Under the pieces are notes generated by a model. The model saw nothing but the letters and a program-made list of their open reading frames with translations, searched no databases and had not been told where the DNA came from. A stretch of 64,000 nucleotides of DNA from Mycolicibacterium vulneris (GTDB lineage Bacteria > Actinomycetota > Actinomycetes > Mycobacteriales > Mycobacteriaceae): positions 1 through 64,000 of the forward strand of contig NZ_NCXM01000005.1 in assembly GCF_002104765.1 (NCBI RefSeq). The letters run 5' to 3'. Each line of letters starts with the position of its first letter. Position 1 is the stretch's first letter. Made by a program: the position numbers and the translations under genes. Positions 46,495-58,764 of this stretch are shown piece by piece.

Positions 46495-47813
46495 GTGCCC
46501 CGTGACGAAAAGCCGGTCGGTGTAGCGGTACTCGGATTGGGCAACGTCGGCAGCGAAGTTGTCCGAATCATCGAGGACAGCGCTGACGACCTCGCCGCTC
46601 GTGTCGGCGCACCCGTGGTGTTGCGCGGCGTCGGAGTGCGCCGCGTCGCCGAGGGCCGCGGTGTCCCCCTCGAGCTGCTCACCGACGACATCGAAGCCCT
46701 CGCCGCCCGCGACGACGTCGACATCGTCGTGGAACTGATGGGGCCGGTGGAGCCGTCCCGCAAGGCCATCCTGTGCGCCCTCGAGCACGGTAAATCGGTC
46801 GTCACGGCGAACAAGGCGCTGTTGGCGACCTCCACCGGCGAGCTGGCGCAGGCCGCCGAAAGTGCGCATGTCGACCTGTATTTCGAGGCGGCCGTCGCGG
46901 GCGCAATTCCGGTGATCCGTCCGCTGACGCAGTCGCTGGCCGGCGACACGGTGTTGCGGGTCGCCGGGATCGTCAACGGCACCACCAACTACATCTTGTC
47001 CGCGATGGACAGCACCGGCGCCGACTACGACACCGCGCTGGCCGAAGCCGGCGCGCTGGGTTACGCCGAGGCCGACCCCACCGCCGACGTCGAGGGCTAC
47101 GACGCCGCAGCCAAGGCGGCGATCTTGGCCTCCATCGCCTTCCACACCCGGGTGACCGCCGACGACGTCTACCGCGAGGGCATCACCAAAGTCACCCCGG
47201 CCGACTTCGAATCTGCCCGGGCCCTGGGGTGCACCATCAAGCTGCTGTCCATCTGCGAGCGCATCACAACCGATGGCCAGGAGCGGGTTTCGGCGCGCGT
47301 CTATCCCGCACTCGTGCCGTTGTCACACCCGCTGGCCACGGTCAACGGCGCCTTCAACGCGGTGGTGGTGGAGGCCAAGGCCTCCGGCCGGCTGATGTTC
47401 TACGGTCAGGGCGCCGGCGGTGCGCCGACCGCGTCCGCGGTGGCCGGTGACATGGTGATGGCCGCGCGCAACCGGGTGCTGGGTAGCCGTGGGCCGAAGG
47501 AATCCAAGTACGCCCAACTTCCCATTGCCCCAATGGGTTTCATCTCGACCCGCTACTACGTCAGCATGAACGTCGCCGACAAGCCCGGCGTGCTGTCCTC
47601 GGTGGCGGCCGAATTCGCCACGCGTGAGGTCAGCATTGCCGAGGTTCGTCAGGAAGGCGTCGCGGACGAAGACGGGCGACGGGTCGGGGCCCGCATCGTC
47701 GTGGTCACCCACAGCGCCACCGATGCCGCGCTGTCCGAAACCGTGGACGCGCTGGCCGATTTGGACGTTGTGCAGAGCGTCACCAGCGTGTTGCGACTGG
47801 AAGGGACCACCCT

Positions 47814-47817
<4 letters not shown>
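46495..47817 (+). CDS. thrA: Homoserine dehydrogenase
   Basis: A 440-residue NAD(P)-dependent enzyme reducing aspartate semialdehyde to homoserine. It has the Rossmann motif GLGNVG near the N-terminus, catalytic-domain segments [11 protein letters not shown] and [17 protein letters not shown], and a C-terminal ACT domain (from ~350) for threonine feedback. GTG 46495 follows lysA by three bases, with AGTGAGG as ribosome site. Its stop overlaps thrC (ATGA). The gene is also called hom. Confidence 0.96.
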
Positions 47818-49941
<2,124 letters not shown>

Positions 49942-50208
49942 TCCACGGCGTGGCCGGAGGGTTTGCTTGCTTCCGGCAGGGATGGGGGCTATCCTCGGAC
50001 GCGTCCAGCAATCGCAGCATCTGCATCTGCATCCATACTGCCTTGCCGCTAGGACACACCAATTCTTCTTGTGGACGAGGTTCGCCGTTTACTCCGCCAA
50101 TCCAGGCGATCACCGTTGCAATGTCGATGATTGGGCGCACTCGGCAATTTGCCTGAATGCAACGAACCCTCCGTATGACCTGATCAGCGGGGGAAAGAAA
50201 GGAAATCC
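49942..50208. promoter_or_regulatory. rho leader/promoter region
   Basis: 267 bp between thrB and rho. TATCCT at 49989-49994 fits a -10, which would give a leader of roughly 210 nt before rho. rho genes are often autoregulated through such leaders. I see short ORFs but none with convincing coding character, and the ribosome site AAAGAAAGGAAA just before the rho GTG is strong. Confidence 0.35.
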
Positions 50209-52062
50209 GTGACCGATACGGACCTGTTCACGGCTGGCGAAAACACTGACGCCAATCAACTCTCGAATGCCGTGACTACAGACACTCCAGACGCGAAACC
50301 CAAGGTCTCGGGTGGATCACTGTCCACGATGGTGCTGCCCGAGTTGCGCGCGCTGGCCAATCAAGTTGGCGTCAAAGGGACGTCGGGTATGCGTAAGAAC
50401 GAACTGATCGCCGCGATCAAGGAAGTCCGGGGGCAGGCCAACGGCGCTCCCGCCAATGGCGCCAAGCCCGCTGAGGACAGCGGCAAGCCGGACAACAAAG
50501 ACGACGACAAGAACGACAACGGCAGCGCCGACGCGCCGGCGGCCAAGGGCGACCAGAACGGTAATACCGAGGCGCCCCGCCGCGAACGACGCGGCGCTTC
50601 CCGCGAAGCGGGATCCTCCGCCCGCGGCAACGACGAGGCCGACCGCGAGAGCACAGGCAGCCGTGAGGGCGCCGCTCCCGGTGAGGGCGACCGCCGGGCG
50701 AAGGCCAAGCAAGACAACCAGAGTGACGACCGCGGCCAGGACCGCGGCAGCGACCAGGATCAAAACTCCGGCGGCCAGCAGGGCCGCGGCGGCTCGAACC
50801 AGCAGGACGACGAGGGCGACGGGCGTCAGGGACGGCGGGGACGCCGGTTCCGTGACCGCAGGCGCCGCGGCGAGCGCACCGGCGAGGGTGGCGATGCGGA
50901 ACTGCGCGAAGACGACGTCGTTCAGCCGGTAGCCGGCATTCTTGACGTCCTCGACAATTACGCCTTCGTGCGGACCTCCGGCTACCTGGCCGGTCCGCAC
51001 GACGTGTACGTGTCGATGAACATGGTGCGCAAGAACGGTCTCCGTCGTGGTGACGCCGTCACCGGAGCGGTCCGCGTGCCGAAGGAAGGCGAACAGCCCA
51101 ACCAGCGGCAGAAGTTCAACCCGCTGGTGCGCCTGGACACCGTCAACGGCGGACCGGTCGAAGACCTCAAAAAGCGGCCCGATTTCACCAAGATGACGCC
51201 GTTGTACCCCAACCAGCGGCTTCGTCTGGAAACCACTCCTGACCGACTGACCACCCGGGTCATCGACTTGATCATGCCGATCGGTAAAGGCCAGCGCGCG
51301 CTGATCGTGTCGCCGCCCAAGGCCGGTAAGACGACGATCCTGCAGGACATCGCCAACGCGATCACCAAGAACAACCCCGAATGCCACCTCATGGTCGTGC
51401 TCGTCGACGAGCGGCCCGAGGAGGTCACCGACATGACCCGTTCGGTCAAGGGTGAGGTCATCGCCTCGACCTTCGACCGGCCGCCGTCGGACCACACCGC
51501 GGTCGCCGAGCTGGCGATCGAGCGGGCAAAGCGGCTGGTTGAGCAGGGTAAGGACGTTGTCGTGCTGCTCGACTCGATCACCCGCCTCGGGCGCGCCTAC
51601 AACAACGCGTCGCCGGCGTCGGGCCGGATCCTGTCCGGTGGCGTCGACTCCACCGCGCTGTACCCGCCCAAGCGGTTCCTGGGTGCGGCCCGCAACATCG
51701 AGGAAGGCGGATCGCTGACCATCATCGCCACCGCGATGGTCGAGACGGGGTCCACCGGTGACACGGTCATCTTCGAGGAGTTCAAGGGCACCGGCAACGC
51801 CGAGCTCAAGCTGGACCGCAAGATCTCCGAGCGGCGGGTCTTCCCGGCGGTCGACGTGAACCCCTCGGGTACCCGCAAGGACGAGCTGCTGCTGTCGCCG
51901 GACGAGTTCGGCATCGTGCACAAGCTACGCCGCGTGCTGTCGGGGCTGGACTCGCATCAGGCCATCGACCTGCTGATGTCGCAGCTGCGCAAGACGAAGA
52001 ACAACTACGAGTTCCTGGTCCAGGTGTCCAAGACGACACCCGGGGCGATGGACAACGACTAG
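50209..52062 (+). CDS. rho: Transcription termination factor Rho
   Basis: A 617-residue hexameric RNA-dependent ATPase. It has an N-terminal Rho-N helix bundle (about 38-75), then a charged low-complexity insert (about 76-230, Gly/Asn/Asp/Arg-rich) typical of actinobacteria, an RNA-binding cold-shock-like domain (~235-330), and a RecA-like ATPase with Walker A SPPKAGKTT (around 366-374), Walker B VVVLLDS and R-loop. The bicyclomycin-pocket segment reads TAMVETG, with Met where E. coli has Leu, as in the naturally bicyclomycin-tolerant M. tuberculosis Rho. The start is GTG 50209. Confidence 0.97.
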   Translation: MTDTDLFTAGENTDANQLSNAVTTDTPDAKPKVSGGSLSTMVLPELRALANQVGVKGTSGMRKNELIAAIKEVRGQANGAPANGAKPAEDSGKPDNKDDDKNDNGSADAPAAKGDQNGNTEAPRRERRGASREAGSSARGNDEADRESTGSREGAAPGEGDRRAKAKQDNQSDDRGQDRGSDQDQNSGGQQGRGGSNQQDDEGDGRQGRRGRRFRDRRRRGERTGEGGDAELREDDVVQPVAGILDVLDNYAFVRTSGYLAGPHDVYVSMNMVRKNGLRRGDAVTGAVRVPKEGEQPNQRQKFNPLVRLDTVNGGPVEDLKKRPDFTKMTPLYPNQRLRLETTPDRLTTRVIDLIMPIGKGQRALIVSPPKAGKTTILQDIANAITKNNPECHLMVVLVDERPEEVTDMTRSVKGEVIASTFDRPPSDHTAVAELAIERAKRLVEQGKDVVVLLDSITRLGRAYNNASPASGRILSGGVDSTALYPPKRFLGAARNIEEGGSLTIIATAMVETGSTGDTVIFEEFKGTGNAELKLDRKISERRVFPAVDVNPSGTRKDELLLSPDEFGIVHKLRRVLSGLDSHQAIDLLMSQLRKTKNNYEFLVQVSKTTPGAMDND

Positions 52063-52081
52063 CCCACTGGCGGCGACCCGA

Positions 52082-52095
52082 GACCCGAGCGGGTC
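52082..52095 (+). terminator. Short hairpin after rho
   Basis: GACCC-GAGC-GGGTC forms a 5-bp stem with a tetraloop 20 bp after the rho stop. It lacks a T-run, so its role as a terminator is uncertain. Confidence 0.3.
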
Positions 52096-52124
52096 ACCGG
52101 GAATGTAGGGGCGCAGCTCGCTGT

Positions 52125-52154
52125 TTGGGATGATGGTGGTTGACCTGGCATAAT
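52125..52154 (+). promoter_or_regulatory. Predicted promoter for rpmE
   Basis: TTGGGA (52125-52130), 18 bp, then CATAAT (52149-52154) lie about 100 bp before rpmE. The -10 is one of the closest to consensus in the window. Confidence 0.4.
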
Positions 52155-52252
52155 CGGTGCTCGATTATCCGACAACTGCCTGAGGTTCGGAGTTCACGCC
52201 CGACCGTCGGAGTTTGGACGGGGGCGGGCGGCAAACGATCGAAGAGGACATC

Positions 52253-52483
52253 ATGAAAGCTGACATTCACCCCGCCTACGGGGAGACCACGGTGCTCTGC
52301 GGGTGTGGCAACACCTTCCAGACGCGCAGCACCAAGGACGGCGGACACATCGTCGTCGAGGTCTGCTCGCAGTGCCACCCCTTCTACACCGGCAAGCAGA
52401 AGATCCTCGACAGCGGCGGCCGCGTGGCCCGCTTCGAGAAGCGGTACGGCAAGCGCAACTCCGGCGCTGCTGCCGACAAATAG
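52253..52483 (+). CDS. rpmE: 50S ribosomal protein L31, zinc-binding form
   Basis: A 76-residue ribosomal protein. Cysteines C16, C18, C38 and C41 (CGC and CSQC) mark the zinc-ribbon, or C+, type, which is replaced by zinc-free paralogues under zinc starvation in mycobacteria. ATG 52253 follows GAAGAGGA. It is followed by prfA 99 bp downstream. Confidence 0.97.
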   Translation: MKADIHPAYGETTVLCGCGNTFQTRSTKDGGHIVVEVCSQCHPFYTGKQKILDSGGRVARFEKRYGKRNSGAAADK

Positions 52484-52582
52484 CTCGGTTCCCGACGCCC
52501 GAACTGTGCGCACCGTCGCACAGGCCGGGCGTCGGTTTGCGTTCGGCGTAGTGACAGGCGAAGGTGGGCAGGAGGTGTGGCG

Positions 52583-53656
52583 GTGACCAAGCCGGTACAG
52601 ACCATCGATGTGCTGCTGGCCGAGCACGCCGACCTCGAGCGCCGGCTGGCGGATCCGGAATTGCACAGCAATCCCGACGAGGCCCGAAAGGCCGGTCGGC
52701 GGTTCGCCCGGCTGGCCCCGATTGTGGGTACCTACCGCAAGCTGGTGGCCGCGCGCGACGATCTGGAAACGGCGCGAGAGCTGGCCGCCGACGACGCGTC
52801 CTTCGCCGCCGAGGTGACGGATCTGGAAACCCAGGTGGCCGAGTTGGACACCCAACTCACCGACATGCTGGCGCCGCGTGACCCGCACGACGCAGACGAC
52901 ATCGTGCTCGAAGTGAAATCCGGTGAGGGCGGCGAAGAATCGGCATTGTTCGCCGCCGACCTGGCGCGGATGTACATCCGCTACGCCGAGCGGCACGGCT
53001 GGACCGTCACCGTGCTGGGCGAAACCACCTCGGACCTCGGTGGCTACAAGGACGCGACGCTGGCCATCGCCAGTAAGGGCGACACCGCCGACGGGGTCTG
53101 GTCGCGGATGAAATTCGAGGGCGGAGTGCACCGGGTGCAACGCGTCCCGGTGACGGAATCCCAAGGCCGTGTTCATACTTCGGCGGCCGGCGTGCTGGTG
53201 TATCCCGAACCCGAGGAAGTCGGCGAGGTGCAGATCGACGAGTCGGACCTGCGTATCGATGTCTATCGCTCGTCGGGCAAGGGCGGTCAGGGCGTCAACA
53301 CCACCGACTCCGCGGTGCGCATCACGCATCTGCCCACCGGCATCGTCGTCACCTGCCAGAACGAACGGTCGCAGCTGCAGAACAAGGCCCGCGCGCTGCA
53401 GGTCCTGGCCGCGCGTCTGCAGGCCCTGGCCGAGGAGCAGGCCCTGGCGGATGCCTCGGCGGACCGGGCCAGCCAGATTCGCACGGTGGACCGCAGCGAA
53501 CGTATCCGCACCTATAACTTCCCGGAGAACCGGATCGCGGACCACCGCATCAACTTCAAGGCGCACAACCTCGATCAGGTCCTCGACGGCGACCTCGACG
53601 CCCTGTTCGACGCACTGGCCGCCGCCGACAAGCAGTCTCGGCTGCAACAGGCATGA
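52583..53656 (+). CDS. prfA: Peptide chain release factor 1
   Basis: A 357-residue RF1 recognising UAA/UAG. The codon-recognition tripeptide is PVT (in [13 protein letters not shown]), and the catalytic GGQ lies in [10 protein letters not shown] (around residue 236). GTG 52583 is preferred over GTG 52577 because GGAGG ends seven bases upstream, and it gives the family length. Its stop overlaps prmC (ATGA), whose product methylates this GGQ glutamine. Confidence 0.97.
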   Translation: MTKPVQTIDVLLAEHADLERRLADPELHSNPDEARKAGRRFARLAPIVGTYRKLVAARDDLETARELAADDASFAAEVTDLETQVAELDTQLTDMLAPRDPHDADDIVLEVKSGEGGEESALFAADLARMYIRYAERHGWTVTVLGETTSDLGGYKDATLAIASKGDTADGVWSRMKFEGGVHRVQRVPVTESQGRVHTSAAGVLVYPEPEEVGEVQIDESDLRIDVYRSSGKGGQGVNTTDSAVRITHLPTGIVVTCQNERSQLQNKARALQVLAARLQALAEEQALADASADRASQIRTVDRSERIRTYNFPENRIADHRINFKAHNLDQVLDGDLDALFDALAAADKQSRLQQA

Positions 53657-54534
53657 ACGGTCTGCGGCGCGCGATCGACGATGCTGCGGCCACCCTTGCC
53701 GAAGCGGGAATCGATTCCGCGCGTTGGGATGCCGAACAGCTGGCCGCCCACCTGGCAGGAACCGACCGTGGACGCCTGGCCCTGCTGGACCCGCCCGGTG
53801 AGGAATTTTTCGGGCGCTACCGTGACGTCGTGGCCGCGCGCTCGCAACGGGTGCCGCTGCAACATCTGCTCGGGACCGCGGCATTCGGTCCCGTGACGCT
53901 GCACGTCGGACCCGGGGTCTTCATACCCCGACCGGAGACCGAGGCCCTGCTGGAGTGGGCCGTTGCGCAACCACTTGCGCCGCGGCCCGTCATCGTCGAC
54001 TTGTGTACCGGTTCGGGCGCTTTGGCGGTGGCGCTGGCATACCACCTGCCTGACGCGCGGATCATCGCCATCGATAACTCCGACGCTGCACTCGACTACG
54101 CGCGCCGTAACGCGCAGGGCACCGCGATCGAACTGCTGTGCGCCGACGTCACCGAGCTGGCTTCCCAAACCGCACTGCTCGCCGAACTGGACGGTCGGGT
54201 CGACATGGTGGTGGCCAACCCGCCTTATGTTCCCGACGACGCCGTGCTGGATCCCGAAGTGGCGCAACATGATCCGCATCAAGCGGTCTTCGGCGGCCCG
54301 GACGGATCGGCGGTGATCGCCCCCCTCGTCCGGCTCGCCCGCCGCTGGCTGCGCCCGGGCGGGCCGATCGGTGTCGAGCACGACGACACCACCTCGGCGC
54401 AGACGGTGGAATTATTCGATCGCACAGCAGCATTCGACGATGTCCAGGCCCGGGCGGACCTGACCGGCCGGCCGCGTTTCGTGACGGCCCGCAGGAGGTC
54501 GACAGCCGGGGGAGGGGACGTCGCCCATGACTGA
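53653..54534 (+). CDS. prmC: Release factor glutamine methyltransferase PrmC (HemK)
   Basis: A 293-residue SAM-dependent methyltransferase that N5-methylates the GGQ glutamine of release factors. It has an N-terminal helical substrate domain, SAM motif [12 protein letters not shown] and the catalytic NPPY (around residue 189). The ATG overlaps the prfA stop by four bases, and its end overlaps the next gene by eight. Confidence 0.95.
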   Translation: MNGLRRAIDDAAATLAEAGIDSARWDAEQLAAHLAGTDRGRLALLDPPGEEFFGRYRDVVAARSQRVPLQHLLGTAAFGPVTLHVGPGVFIPRPETEALLEWAVAQPLAPRPVIVDLCTGSGALAVALAYHLPDARIIAIDNSDAALDYARRNAQGTAIELLCADVTELASQTALLAELDGRVDMVVANPPYVPDDAVLDPEVAQHDPHQAVFGGPDGSAVIAPLVRLARRWLRPGGPIGVEHDDTTSAQTVELFDRTAAFDDVQARADLTGRPRFVTARRRSTAGGGDVAHD

Positions 54535-55186
54535 GGTCTTCGACTGTGCGGATCCCGGTCAGCGCTCACTGGGAGTCGCTGCGGCGACAGCAGCGCTCAA
54601 GGGCGGCCGGCTGGTCGTCATGCCCACCGACACCGTCTACGGCATCGCCGCCGACGCGTTCAACAGCGCCGCGGTCTCGGCGTTGCTGTCGGCTAAGGGC
54701 CGGGGGCGCGACATGCCGGTGGGGGTGCTGGTCGGCTCCTGGCACACCATCGAGGGACTCGTCTACACCATGCCGGACGGGGCCCGCGACCTGATCCGCG
54801 CCTTCTGGCCGGGCGCGTTGAGCCTCGTGGTCAGACAGGCGCCGTCGTTGCAATGGGATCTCGGCGACGCCCGCGGCACGGTGATGTTGCGCATGCCGCT
54901 GCATCCCGTTGCCATCGAACTGTTGCGTGAGGTCGGGCCCCTGGCGGTGTCCAGCGCCAACATCTCCGGCCGCCCGGCGGCCGTCGACGCCAACGAGGCG
55001 CGCAGTCAGCTCGGCGATCTGGTGGATGTCTACCTGGAGGCGGGCACGGCCGATCAGGGTGCTGCCTCGACCATCGTCGACCTGACCGGTGCGACGCCGC
55101 GGATTCTGCGGCCGGGCCCGGTGAGCGCGGAGCGGATCGCGGAAGTGCTCGCGGTCGATCCCGAAAGCCTGACCGCCCCGGCCTGA
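54527..55186 (+). CDS. L-threonylcarbamoyladenylate synthase, Sua5/YciO/YrdC family (Rv1301-like)
   Basis: A 219-residue YrdC-domain protein predicted to make threonylcarbamoyl-AMP for the t6A37 tRNA modification. PTDTVYGIAADAFN, KGRGRDMPVGVLV, the SANISG motif and the LRPG C-terminus are the family hallmarks. A strong GGGGGAGGGG ribosome site lies inside the end of prmC, which it overlaps by eight bases. It is the tsaC/sua5 counterpart. Confidence 0.93.
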   Translation: MTEVFDCADPGQRSLGVAAATAALKGGRLVVMPTDTVYGIAADAFNSAAVSALLSAKGRGRDMPVGVLVGSWHTIEGLVYTMPDGARDLIRAFWPGALSLVVRQAPSLQWDLGDARGTVMLRMPLHPVAIELLREVGPLAVSSANISGRPAAVDANEARSQLGDLVDVYLEAGTADQGAASTIVDLTGATPRILRPGPVSAERIAEVLAVDPESLTAPA

Positions 55187-55203
55187 CTGGAGCGGTTGTC
55201 GGG

Positions 55204-56424
55204 GTGCCAGGTTTGTCCAGTACGGTCTCGGTGATGTCCAGCGACGTAACCAACCTTGCCGGTGGGTTGCTCGCGCTGGCCGGCCGCGGCGCCGGCGTTC
55301 CGCTTCGTGAGCTGGCGCTGGTGGGGTTGACCGCAGCGATCATCACATACTTCGCGACCGGGCCGGTCCGGGTGCTGGCGACCCGCCTGGGGGCGGTCGC
55401 CTATCCGCGCGAGCGCGACGTCCACGTCACCCCGACCCCTCGGATGGGTGGGCTGGCGATGTTCCTCGGCGTCATCACGGCCGTCTTTCTGGCGTCCCAA
55501 CTTCCGGCGCTCACCCGTGGGTTCGTCTACTCCACCGGCATGCCCGCCGTCCTGGTGGCCGGCGCGGTCATCATGGGCATCGGCCTCATCGACGACCGGT
55601 GGGGCCTCGACGCCTTGACCAAGTTCGCCGGACAGATCACCGCGGCCAGCGTGCTGGTCACCATGGGCGTGGCGTGGAGCGTCCTCTACATCCCGATCGG
55701 TGGCGTCGGCACCATCGTGCTCGACCAGGCCTCATCGATCCTGCTGACCCTCGCCCTGACCGTGTCCGTCGTCAACGCGATGAACTTCGTCGACGGGCTC
55801 GACGGCCTGGCCGCCGGGCTCGGACTGATCACCGCGCTGGCCATCTGCATGTTCTCGGTCGGGCTGCTGCGCGACCACGGCGGTGACGTCCTGTTCTATC
55901 CGCCGGCGGTGATCTCGGTGGTGCTCGCCGGGGCCTGCCTGGGCTTTCTGCCGCACAACTTCCACCGCGCCAAGATCTTCATGGGCGACTCCGGCTCGAT
56001 GCTGATCGGGCTGATGCTGTCGGCCGCGGCGACGACGGCCGCGGGCCCGGTCTCGCAGAACGCCTACGGCGCGCGCGACGTGTTTGTCCTGCTGTCGCCG
56101 TTCCTGCTGGTGGCCGCGGTCATCTTCGTGCCGATGCTCGATTTGCTGCTGGCGATCGTGCGTCGCACCCGCGCGGGCCGCAGCGCGTTCAGCCCCGACA
56201 AGATGCATCTGCATCACCGGTTGCTGCAGATCGGTCACTCGCACCGGCGGGTGGTGTTGCTGATCTATCTATGGGTCGGGATCGTCGCGTTCGGCGCCGC
56301 GAGCACAATCTTTTTCCGTCCCCGCGATACCGCTGCGGTGATGCTGGGTGCGATCGTGGTGGCCGGCATCGCGACGGCGATCCCTCTCTTACGCCGCGGG
56401 GACGACTACTACGACGAGGAGTAG
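55204..56424 (+). CDS. wecA: Undecaprenyl/decaprenyl-phosphate GlcNAc-1-phosphate transferase WecA
   Basis: A 406-residue polytopic membrane transferase that puts GlcNAc-1-phosphate on decaprenyl phosphate, starting the arabinogalactan linker unit. About 11 helices are seen. Catalytic segments are LIDDRWGLD, NAMNFVDGLDGLAAG, FMGDSGSM and the HLHHRLL histidine cluster. GTG 55204 is used. GTG 55231 or ATG 55234 would shorten the weakly conserved N-terminus by 9-10 residues. It lies 17 bp after the YrdC gene. Also named rfe. Confidence 0.95.
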   Translation: MPGLSSTVSVMSSDVTNLAGGLLALAGRGAGVPLRELALVGLTAAIITYFATGPVRVLATRLGAVAYPRERDVHVTPTPRMGGLAMFLGVITAVFLASQLPALTRGFVYSTGMPAVLVAGAVIMGIGLIDDRWGLDALTKFAGQITAASVLVTMGVAWSVLYIPIGGVGTIVLDQASSILLTLALTVSVVNAMNFVDGLDGLAAGLGLITALAICMFSVGLLRDHGGDVLFYPPAVISVVLAGACLGFLPHNFHRAKIFMGDSGSMLIGLMLSAAATTAAGPVSQNAYGARDVFVLLSPFLLVAAVIFVPMLDLLLAIVRRTRAGRSAFSPDKMHLHHRLLQIGHSHRRVVLLIYLWVGIVAFGAASTIFFRPRDTAAVMLGAIVVAGIATAIPLLRRGDDYYDEE

Positions 56425-56441
56425 TAGTGGGGTCCGCGGTG

Positions 56442-56450
56442 TGGTACGGT
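56442..56450 (+). promoter_or_regulatory. Predicted extended -10 promoter of the ATP synthase operon
   Basis: TGGTACGGT (extended -10, TGN-TANNNT) lies 190 bp before atpI and just after wecA. Start of transcription would be at about 56457, leaving a leader of ~180 nt. Confidence 0.45.
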
Positions 56451-56482
56451 GCTGGTAGAACCCCAAAAAGCCGCGCAGGCTA

Positions 56483-56542
56483 CCGGTCCATCGGAGGCTA
56501 ATCCGAGCGGGCTGGTTGAAGACCGGCCCCGGGAGATACCCG
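56483..56542 (+). promoter_or_regulatory. Structured 5' leader of the atp operon
   Basis: Two adjacent secondary structures can be drawn. An outer stem CCGGTC (56483-56488) / GACCGG (56521-56526) encloses a perfect hairpin TCGGA (56491-56495) / TCCGA (56502-56506). It is followed by CGGG-AGATA-CCCG (56530-56542). The 215-bp gap has no gene. A cis-acting RNA element is possible. I know of no named family for it. Confidence 0.4.
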
Positions 56543-56639
56543 TTGGGTGATTCGACTGTGACGTGCGATACGCTCGGCGGACCACCGATCAGTCGGTCGG
56601 GGGGTTCCCGTTTTACCAACCTGGGATTGAGGTGCTGCA

Positions 56640-57134
56640 GTGACGACACCAGCGCAGGACGCGCCGTTGGTGTTTCCCTCTGTTGCTTTCCGTCCGGTTC
56701 GGCTCTTGGCGATCAGCATTGCCATCACTGCGGTGGCGGTGCTCGCCGCCGGACTGTCCGGCCACCTGATGGTCGGAGTCTTCTTCGGTGTCGGGCTTCT
56801 CCTGGGTTTGCTCAATGCGGTGTTGGTGCGTCGCTCGGTTGAAGCGATTACCGCCAAGGATCACCCGCTGAAAAGGTCGATGGCGGTCAACTCGGCGTCA
56901 CGACTGGCCATCATCACCGTCGTCGGGCTGATCATCGCCTACGTCTTCCGGCCCGCCGGCCTGGGCGTCGTGTTCGGATTGGCGCTTTTCCAGGTCCTAT
57001 TGGTCGCCGCGACAGCGCTTCCGGTGTGGAAGAAGCTGCGCGCCGGCGACTGGGCGGAGTCTTCGGACGGTGCCGAGGGCGGCGTGATCGAAGGATCGGA
57101 AGGAACGGAAGGAAGGAACCCCACCGATGCCTGA
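56640..57134 (+). CDS. atpI: ATP synthase assembly protein I-like (Rv1303-like)
   Basis: A 164-residue protein with four predicted transmembrane helices and an acidic Gly/Glu-rich C-terminus. It is the first gene of the ATP synthase operon, in the place of the c-ring assembly factor AtpI. Sequence similarity in this family is low, so the role rests on context and topology. GTG 56640 follows GAGGTG. It overlaps atpB by eight bases. Confidence 0.85.
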   Translation: MTTPAQDAPLVFPSVAFRPVRLLAISIAITAVAVLAAGLSGHLMVGVFFGVGLLLGLLNAVLVRRSVEAITAKDHPLKRSMAVNSASRLAIITVVGLIIAYVFRPAGLGVVFGLALFQVLLVAATALPVWKKLRAGDWAESSDGAEGGVIEGSEGTEGRNPTDA

Positions 57135-57882
57135 GACGACGTTCCTGGCCGCGGCGATCGAGGTTGGCGATCACACCCAAGCCAAGTGGCTCGGCATGAC
57201 CGTCAACACCGACACGATTTTGTCGACCGGGATCGCTGCGGTGATCGTGTTGGCGCTGGCCTTCTTCCTACGCGCGAAGATCACCTCCAAGGGCGTGCCC
57301 AGTGGCGTTCAGTTGTTCTGGGAGGCGATCACCGAACAGATGCGCGGACAGATTGAGAGCGCCATCGGCATGCGGATCGCCCCGTTCGTGCTGCCACTGG
57401 CCGTGACCATTTTCGTGTTCATCCTGATCTCCAACTGGTTGTCAGTGCTTCCGCTGCAGTACACCGACAAGTCGGGACACACCACCGAACTGCTGAAGTC
57501 GGCGGCGGCGGACATCAATTACGTTCTGGCGCTGGCCCTTTTCGTCTTCGTCTGCTATCACGTGGCCGGCATCTGGCGCCGCGGCATAATCGGGCATCCG
57601 CTCGCCGTGCTCAAGGGCCATGTGGCGTTCTTGGCGCCGATCAACCTCGTCGAGGAGCTCGCGAAGCCGATCTCGTTGTCGCTCCGACTTTTCGGCAATA
57701 TCTTCGCCGGCGGCATCCTGGTCGCGCTGATCGCGATGTTCCCGCCGTACATCATGTGGGCGCCGAACGCGATCTGGAAGGCCTTCGACCTGTTCGTCGG
57801 CGCGATCCAGGCGTTCATCTTCTCGATCCTGACCATCTTGTACTTCAGCCAAGCCATGGAGATCGAGGATCACCATGACTGA
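57127..57882 (+). CDS. atpB: ATP synthase F0 subunit a
   Basis: A 251-residue membrane subunit carrying the proton half-channels. The essential arginine is in [14 protein letters not shown] on the penultimate helix. ATG 57127 lies inside the end of atpI, with GGAAGGAA upstream. atpE follows after 78 bp. Confidence 0.96.
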   Translation: MPETTFLAAAIEVGDHTQAKWLGMTVNTDTILSTGIAAVIVLALAFFLRAKITSKGVPSGVQLFWEAITEQMRGQIESAIGMRIAPFVLPLAVTIFVFILISNWLSVLPLQYTDKSGHTTELLKSAAADINYVLALALFVFVCYHVAGIWRRGIIGHPLAVLKGHVAFLAPINLVEELAKPISLSLRLFGNIFAGGILVALIAMFPPYIMWAPNAIWKAFDLFVGAIQAFIFSILTILYFSQAMEIEDHHD

Positions 57883-58215
<333 letters not shown>

Positions 58216-58224
58216 TTCGCTGCA

Positions 58225-58758
58225 ATGGGTGACGCGAACCTGAGCATTCTGGCATCCAGCCAGGTCGTGGCCGAGGGAGGCAACAACTTCCTCGTGCCCA
58301 ACGGCACCTTCTTCTTCGTGCTGGCCATCTTCCTGATCGTGCTAGCCGTCATCGGCACATTCGTTGTGCCGCCGATCATGAAAGTGTTGCATGAGCGCGA
58401 CGCCATGGTCGCCAAGACGGCTGCCGACAACAAGAAGGCGGCCGAGCAGTTCGACGCGGCCAAGGCCGACTACGAAGAAGCGCTGACCGAGGCGCGGGTT
58501 CAGGCGTCATCGTTGCGTGACAACGCCCGCGCCGAAGGTCGTAAGGTGGTCGAAGACGCGCGCGCCCGTGCCGAACAACAGGTGATGTCGACGTTGCAAA
58601 TGGCATCCGAGCAATTGAAGCGGGAGAGGGACGCCGTGGAACTGGATCTGCGTGCCAACGTGGCGTCCATGTCAGCGACGTTGGCCAGTCGAATCCTCGG
58701 CGTCGACGTCGCCCCCGCCGCCGCGACCTCATCCGCAACCAAGACATCCGGACGGTAA
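58225..58758 (+). CDS. atpF: ATP synthase F0 subunit b
   Basis: A 177-residue peripheral-stalk subunit with one membrane helix (about 28-50) followed by a long charged Ala/Glu/Arg coiled coil. It starts nine bases after atpE. It pairs with the b part of the following b-delta fusion. Confidence 0.95.
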   Translation: MGDANLSILASSQVVAEGGNNFLVPNGTFFFVLAIFLIVLAVIGTFVVPPIMKVLHERDAMVAKTAADNKKAAEQFDAAKADYEEALTEARVQASSLRDNARAEGRKVVEDARARAEQQVMSTLQMASEQLKRERDAVELDLRANVASMSATLASRILGVDVAPAAATSSATKTSGR

Positions 58759-58764
58759 TTACGT

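Noticed and set aside
49953..49977. GCCGGA...TCCGGC hairpin after thrB as an intrinsic terminator
   Set aside because: Long loop and no T-run; too weak to call.
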